NCBI RefSeq assembly: GCF_037975245.1
Contig: NC_092564.1
Coordinates: 5,384,484 to 5,448,483 of the forward strand
Direction of reading: 5' to 3'
Length of the DNA stretch: 64,000 nt
Source: Apostichopus japonicus
Taxonomy: Eukaryota; Echinodermata; Holothuroidea; Aspidochirotida; Stichopodidae
Shown: piece by piece, positions 58,288 through 64,000 of the stretch
Position numbering within the stretch: position 1 is the first letter of the stretch
Layout of the letters: every line of letters begins with the position of its first letter
Position numbers and translations under genes: made by a program
Notes under the pieces: generated by a model
Seen by the model: only the letters and a program-made list of their open reading frames with translations
The model's database searches: none
What the model was told of the DNA's origin: nothing

Positions 58288-61200
58288 GTAAGAATGCTCT
58301 GTTTTACAGCAACCATGTTAACATTCTTTAAAGTTGTACAGAAATATGTAAATTGTGAACAATGAAATACTTCCCCAAAAGCACTGTAATTTTGCTTTAT
58401 AGCCACTCAGATCACACAGACCTTTTTACAGCACACATAGATACTGTGTTGTGCCATCTGGATGACTTGTTACACTTCTGACACAATTTCAAGCAATTTG
58501 AATCCAAACTAACATTTTTGACAACCTCAACATTGCCGTTACATGCATTAGCTATGAAAACATGTTTCTGAATATGACATATTTAGGAAACAAGCCATCT
58601 ACAATGAGAAGCAATCCAGAAATACATGTAAAACGTAACGCTCTGCCTTCAAAACTTTGAATAAGAAGTAATACAAGTTTTCAATTAGCAACTTTTACAA
58701 ATTGACTATATATATTATATTCATTTCAAATCAGCTTATTGCAATTTATAATATTTTGATCATATTTGAAGGTTAGGTATGTTCATTTTTCTTCCTTGTA
58801 ATTAACAACAGCCATATGACTAATTTTCTTCTTTCATTCTTTATCCCAGATATTGTAAACAGCATACCAGACGAGCAAGTGTATTAAGATATAAGGCCAG
58901 CCTTAAGTCAAAGCCTAAAGATCCTGCCCAGCTGGTATTAGATGAATTAGATTACTATGCTGCAGGATCAACTAAAGGGTTTCCTAGTGGTCCAGTTTCA
59001 AGTATCAGCAAGACATTTGGTACGTTGAATCAGTAAACAATTTTAATACTCACAGCTTCATTCTTTTGCACTGTGTTTTTTATTCCCCCTTTTCAAAGCA
59101 TTTCATTTTAAAGAAAACCTCCAAAACTTGGAAGTGACTTTCACGCACAGACCAGAAATGGTGCCACACACTTTGTGTACAGACTGAATCTTTCTTTGCT
59201 GTGTGTTTATGAATGGGGTAGCTCTCCACCCTTTCATGCCCCTCCCCCCCCATATTTCTTTTAAATAACAGTATGTCTTGGATACAACATGGACACATCT
59301 CTTTGAAAGAGTTGATATGCCATTTTGGCATTCTACGATATGTGCAACCAAATTATACTTTTCCATCTCTGCAATGAAAAGTGTAAGCTCAGTACATTAC
59401 ACTGTTACACCTATGTAAAAAATGTGGATTATTAATTAGGTGATGAAGATCTATTTTAGCATATGAGTTTATCTTGCATGCACTAATGGAGACTAATTTT
59501 GCATCCAGTGTGGTTTCCATTCTGACTGTTGTCTTCTGTTTCCATAGTTACAGTATGTCTTGGACACAACATGGACACATCTATTGAAGTGTCTCCAGAA
59601 AACTTGGTATGCCATTTTGGCATTCTACTAAGTGTGCAACATAACCAAAATAAGTACAAATTATATCTTATTCATCACTGCAATGAAAAGTCAAAGCTCA
59701 GTACATGACACTGTTACCCCTATCAGGGTTCTGCCCAGGGTGGATTGAGTGCCGGCAGGACTATCTAAGCGGAGCGCCACCATCGGTTGGCGCGGAGCGT
59801 ACAAGAAAATTTTGGGTTTTGGAAACCCCCCAGATGGCCGGAAACGGCCCTTCCCGAGTATTCTGAGCCACATGTAGACAGCTTTGAAATGAGATCTCAT
59901 GTCTGGAATTTTTCATAATTAATGAAAAAAGTTAGGACAAATATCTGGAGCACCAGAGTACAGACCAGCCGGTGGTGCCTATTAAATAAATGATTAACTC
60001 AATGCTAAATATTGTTTCCATGTTCTTGTAGAAAACGTAAACTCCGCAAAATACAATTAGTTGTGATTCTGTAGTTACGTGAGATCCGTTATAACCGCCG
60101 AGGTGGTTAGGCTATTTGCTATACACTTAACTATGGTAGGATATTATTTTTTCGGTATTTTTGGAAATGCTAGAAAATACTTTCTTTTCCCCCCGCTTAA
60201 CACCAGATGTGGTCTTACGGTATATTCATAAATGGATGCACTAGAGCTTTGTTTACATGACATTAGTTGCATTTAGTACGATATGCAAGTTTGGCGTGAA
60301 TTTTTCGAAAGTGCTTTGCTCGATCTTTCGTAAAATTTGAAAGGTGTAGCCTACCACCTTTCCGTACACAATTGATTTTCAGTTTTTTTTCTCTATACGG
60401 TCAAGTGAATAAGTTGTACATTGAGTATAAACTCATCGCGAATGCAAAAAACGATGTGGGGATTTCCAGCAGACAAATGTTTTCTTTGCGGGATTACTGA
60501 GTCAGTTGAAGGGAATCCCGCACCTTAGTGGGAACACTGAACTGAAGTCAAATTCATACGAAAGAAAATGTTTACTAACCAACATACAATACAAATATAA
60601 AAGAACGTGGAATGGCAATATTGTTCAAAACATTTCCCGCGAGGCTGATTTATTACAGCAACCTTCCCGCGCTGGACCGTGGGTGTCCGTGTGACACGTA
60701 TACCCTGAAGCTTGCGAAATAGCCATTGTAAGTGGGTTGGGGACACATCATTACTCGTTGGTATTGTGACTAAAATTGAGAGCACGCTCTCTGAACATTT
60801 TCCTTTTGTTTCTGAAACTTTTCTTGTGAAATTTTACTTCTTTTTTTTTTATAGATGTACTTATTTGTCCTTTGTGTTTTTTGTTTTTGTTTTTCGTCCC
60901 GTTTTTTTTTCTATTTTTTTTTTTTGTCCGATTTTTTTTTTTCGCCAGCCGGGCTAGATTTCCCGCGTGCATCGCGGATTTCCCGCGAACCTGGTTAGGA
61001 CGGTTCGCAAGGTTTTCCAGCCCTTGTCACTCGTGCCTTATGCAATATGATGTAAATTCACCCGCTACGAAGGTTAACGGCCGTATGTGTACTAGCTAGC
61101 TGGATAGTGCCTGTGTCTCGCGCGATAAAAATATATATAAATGAAACTATCAAAAGTACGATCGGGAGTTGGAAACGGAAAACAGTCATTGGTCTGGAAT

Positions 61201-63263
61201 GCGGAACTCTGGTAATTTTTACTAAGTATGACACTGTGATGTGTTGGATATTTTGAACAGTTATGAACTGGATTTTCCCTAGTCTCAAACAGATTGTTTC
61301 TGTACGTTCGACCCTCCGGCTATGGAGCTGTTTTTTGGAGTTCCTATCGAAAATAAGTGCCGGTCGGAAAAGTCACTCAGGCAGATTGTGGCGGTCGGTA
61401 ATTCAGCGTGCTGGTCGGGCCCGACCGGCGCCGACCGGCAGCGGCAGAACCCTGCCCTATGTAAATAATAATTGATGGATAGATAGATATTTATTCAGAT
61501 AAATATATATGTAGCTTAGGTTATGAAGGTGTACTTCAGAAGATCAGGTGGTAGTTTAGTAGCTACCTGGCATGCACTAATGAAGACTTAACTTTGCATC
61601 CTATTTGGTTTCTGTACTGACTGTTGTCTTTCTACTACTGGGCAGATTATGGCAGTGGAAGTGACAGTGACATTGAACCTCCACAACTAGACCAAACCTA
61701 CCAGTGTGACCAAGACAGCGATGCTGAGAGTGTTGACAGTGAGCCGGAAGACTTGCTCAAGTATGGAGCTTTGTATTTTATTTAATGTCCGTAACGGTCA
61801 TGAAAAGACCATCAAGGCAGTCAGTGTCTCGTGCATAATCAATCATCTGGAATTCAAAACACACATTTGTTAAAGGTTTAAGAATGGTTTTTTTTTTTGG
61901 GGGGGGGGGAGAGGGTTGCAGTGAAATTCACTGGAAAGCAGGACAATGAGTTGGAGTACCATATTTTTAATGTTCCTCATGTTTGTGGTCAAATATTCAA
62001 TAAATGTAACTAAACTCAGTAAGTCTGCATGGAAGCATCATAGTCAGAGAGCCAGAAAAAACTTGTACTGTGTTATCAATTTTTGCTGTCATGGAACGTA
62101 AACAAAACCATAGGGAAAGTAACGTTTTTTAAGAATTTCGTGAAAGGGTAGGGCATGCCATGTCAATACACTTGAAAATTGAAATTCTGGGCACAATGTG
62201 GAAAGTGAAAAGTTTCCTTAGTCAATCAATTCTTTTTCCCCCTCCTAAGGATTTGTGAAATTAATAAGTCTTTAGTTCATTTATTATTATTTCTAACCTC
62301 CCTCTATAATCGTCAGGTATGCAGAAGTTTACACAGCAGAAGAAGTGGCCCTCATCACCAGAGATAAGCTGATCAGGCTGCAGTCACTGTACATCAACCA
62401 GTTCAAGCGACTACAGTATCTCATGAAAGAGAAGAGAAGAGAATATCTATCCGGTCTCCGGAAGGAAATTCCATTATATGGTGAGACCCCCATACAGTAT
62501 TTCAAGTTTTGCTTCTTATTCAATTTTTTTATACATTAGTTCAATGTTAAGCTACTTCATGTATTGTCTTTTGTCAGGCTGATGGCACCTAATGACAATG
62601 GTTGTAGCAATGATTGTTGTACAAAGTACAAAGAGAGTGTACTTCATATACAGAACTAGGTTAGTTTTAGGATGACCCTGCATGGAGGTCTTGATGAATA
62701 GTACTGAAGAAATTCAACTCTGTTTTTAATGGAAATGTATTTTTCATGTATGATATGCTGTTGTTAACTATAATTATTATTTGGAATTTTGAAATTATAC
62801 CTAATATTTTTTTCATGTTCTGAGAGGGAAGGGGGGGGGGCAAATTTCCTTTAAGCAATGAACTGCTTGGTGAATATGACTGAATGTTTATCAGTTGATC
62901 TGATCAGAGTTGAAAAAAAAATTCAAAGTCATAAAATCAATGAGAACCAGATGAGCAATCCAAACAAACAATGAGGCATACTGTTTGATATTGTGATGCA
63001 ACTGTCAACAGGTCCCAACCTCGGAAGAATGTCAGATACAAAGGAGAAAAAGAGGTTGAGAAAACTGAAAGCTATGATGTCATATAGAAAAAGGAAAGGC
63101 CTGTGCGCTCTCCTGCACAGGAAGTCGAAGAACCGACGGATTCAGGTGACGCACGATTACGACGGACCCGTGAAGGAGACGAAGCTGCCCGTCTGTTCAT
63201 TTTCAGAAGGAGAAGAAAAATGTGACAGACCTTGTGTCCCTCTCGTCAAGTTTTGCATGGACC
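58038..63263 (+). CDS. KANSL2: KANSL2 (NSL complex subunit 2), partial: 5 coding exons
   Basis: KANSL2 is a subunit of the nuclear NSL complex with the KAT8/MOF histone H4 acetyltransferase. Exons 58038-58287, 58850-59019, 61646-61760, 62317-62480 and 63012-63263 join in phase. The first zf-C3HC3H domain is complete ([24 protein letters not shown], then KC and YCKQH across the first splice). Next come an acidic stretch ([13 protein letters not shown]) and [10 protein letters not shown] with [17 protein letters not shown], almost identical to human KANSL2. The last exon starts the second C3HC3H domain ([15 protein letters not shown]) and must continue beyond the window, since the expected His follows the splice. 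The start is unresolved: exon 58038 opens with TG after an acceptor, so an upstream exon ending in A would create ATG across the intron. INO80D is the related alternative but lacks the YTAEEVAL block. Confidence 0.93.
58288..58849. other. KANSL2: KANSL2 intron
   Basis: 562 bp, AT-rich; nothing recognised. Confidence 0.6.
58850..59019 (+). CDS. KANSL2: KANSL2 next exon
   Basis: 170 nt, TATCCCAG acceptor and GTACGT donor. Begins [10 protein letters not shown], giving the last Cys and His of the zinc domain. Confidence 0.9.
59267..61640. repeat. Tandemly duplicated intronic segment (about 280-370 bp), second unit split by a transposon
   Basis: Unit 1 at 59,267-59,546 and unit 2 at 59,548-59,723 plus 61,455-61,640. 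Shared landmarks: CAGTATGTCTTGGA, TATGCCATTTTGGCATTCTA, TGCAATGAAAAGT, GCTCAGTACAT, ATGCACTAATG and GACTGTTGTCTT. Unit 2 runs up to the acceptor of the exon at 61,646. Confidence 0.85.
59724..61454. mobile_element. Non-autonomous DNA transposon, 1,731 bp, in KANSL2 intron
   Basis: Termini CAGGGTTCTGCC and GGCAGAACCCTG are perfect 12-bp inverted repeats, flanked by CCCTAT (59718-59723, 61455-61460). The duplicated unit at about 59,407 has the empty site (TTACACCTATGTAAA). The left arm shares about 120 bp, inverted, with 8,399-8,515. Poly-T tracts near 60,840-60,945 and GC-rich right arm. No transposase frame. Confidence 0.87.
61646..61760 (+). CDS. KANSL2: KANSL2 acidic exon
   Basis: 115 nt, TGGGCAG acceptor and GTATGG donor. 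Asp/Glu/Ser-rich ([14 protein letters not shown]), matching the human VDQTW region. It joins exons on both sides in phase. Confidence 0.88.
61761..62316. other. KANSL2: KANSL2 intron
   Basis: A T/G run near 61,890-61,910; nothing else recognised. Confidence 0.6.
62317..62480 (+). CDS. KANSL2: KANSL2 YTAEEVAL exon
   Basis: 164 nt, ATCGTCAG acceptor and GTGAGA donor. Encodes [10 protein letters not shown] and [16 protein letters not shown]. Confidence 0.94.
62481..63011. other. KANSL2: KANSL2 intron
   Basis: A poly-G run near 62,832; nothing else recognised. Confidence 0.6.
63012..63263 (+). CDS. KANSL2: KANSL2 exon with start of second zinc domain
   Basis: 252 nt, GTCAACAG acceptor and GTATCC donor. 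Encodes basic [11 protein letters not shown] and then [11 protein letters not shown] and FCMD. The open frame continues to 63,394, but the sequence after 63,263 has no family resemblance. Confidence 0.87.
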
Positions 63264-63449
63264 GTATCCTTATCTCAAACCACAAATATGGAAATATTAA
63301 AGACAGTTCTGGAAAGATTAAGGCAACTTTTGCAAGGTTAAGAGAGAAACCTAAGTTCAGAGTACTACCTATTGTTATAGCTTATAGAATATAAGTAGAA
63401 TGAAGCTTCATCAGCACTGTCATGAAAAGGTCAAAGATGAAGTTATTGT

Positions 63450-63560
63450 ATATGGTCATATGAACAACAGCCCATGATAACAAATGCATTGAAGCCTTAC
63501 AATCTTGGAGGTTGTGGGTTCGAGCTCTGACCAGCTGAATTAAGGTTGAAATTACCTCCA
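63450..63560 (+). repeat. Possible tRNA-derived SINE remnant
   Basis: CTTGGAGGTTGTGGGTTCGA at 63,504-63,523 looks like the T-arm and B box of a tRNA (GGTTCGA core). No convincing A box or tRNA fold was seen, so a worn SINE is likelier than a tRNA gene. Confidence 0.4.
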
Positions 63561-64000
63561 GGACCCTGTCCTGTAATGTTCTTCCAGATAAACCTGAGAA
63601 CAATTTTAGCGTTCAAAAGTTTGAGTCACAGTCTTGAAGGCCCACTGCTTGTCAGATATAATATAATATGGTTTTCTGTGTACAATAACACCTTTACAAT
63701 TGTGCGCTTGTGTAGCAATTTGCTCAGTTTTCATAGCAGTTTGTGATGCGATAGGGGAAATCCCTGAGATTGGTTACACAAATCTAATGTAATCTACAAA
63801 CCCTTTGCTAGATTTCTTTGAAGTTCCTTACTAAAAAGCCTGGAGCAAAACAGTGTTGTTATTTGTTGATTAGTTAGAATAAATTTTGCATTGTAAAATT
63901 TAATTTGCAAGAAATTCACTTTCTTTTGCAAGCAAACATTACCTCCTAACTTTGGCTGACAACACTATTCATTGCAGATTTACCTAGTCCTACATAGCTA
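63561..64000. other. KANSL2: Right end of window, KANSL2 intron
   Basis: No further KANSL2 exon recognised. An acceptor-like TTCATTGCAG ends at 63,977 but what follows reaches a stop within a few codons in the required phase. Confidence 0.45.

Noticed and set aside
63264-63394. Continuation of the last KANSL2 frame to 63,394
   Set aside because: Family resemblance stops at FCMD, where a GTATCC donor occurs and the phase fits the expected next His.
63504-63530. tRNA gene
   Set aside because: Only a B-box-like stretch is seen; no acceptor stem or anticodon arm could be folded.

Overview
This is a stretch of an animal nuclear genome. It is AT-rich, with short coding exons bounded by GT/AG introns of roughly 0.3-3 kb, many simple repeats and poly-C/G runs, and several small non-autonomous transposons. 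The recognisable genes (SSUH2-like, cyclin T, KANSL2) are animal genes. Gene sizes and repeat style suggest a marine invertebrate, perhaps a deuterostome such as an echinoderm; that placement is a guess from texture, not proof.

Layout. (1) About 1-9,020: the 5' six coding exons of an SSUH2-like gene on the minus strand (copy B), cut by the left edge of the window. (2) 9,021-14,900: a gene-poor stretch. (3) 15,844-31,892: a complete 12-exon paralogue on the same strand (copy A, 457 aa). Copies A and B are alignable through exons and introns up to 9,020 and 33,096, so they are a tandem segmental duplication with a repeat unit of about 24 kb. (4) 33,097-39,089: intergenic sequence with a 361-bp tandem duplication. 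(5) 39,090-54,501: a complete ten-exon cyclin T gene on the minus strand (1,242 aa; the regulatory subunit of P-TEFb). (6) 54,502-58,037: the head-to-head interval. (7) From 58,038 to the right edge: KANSL2 on the plus strand (NSL histone acetyltransferase complex), five coding exons, with the 3' end outside the window.

The cyclin T and KANSL2 genes both serve RNA polymerase II transcription and diverge from one interval carrying NRF1-like motifs. I recall that human CCNT1 and KANSL2 are also neighbours, which would make this an old linkage. The SSUH2-like proteins have PPxY motifs at the N terminus, six CxxC zinc-binding half-sites resembling the DnaJ cysteine-rich domain, and (copy A) a CAAX-like C terminus.

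The most unusual structure is a tandem array at about 14,920-15,890. Each of its ten units is a copy of the last coding bases of SSUH2 copy A together with the stop codon and an AATAAA signal. The duplication also serves as a natural before/after comparison: several insertions are present in one copy and absent, with a restored target site, in the other.
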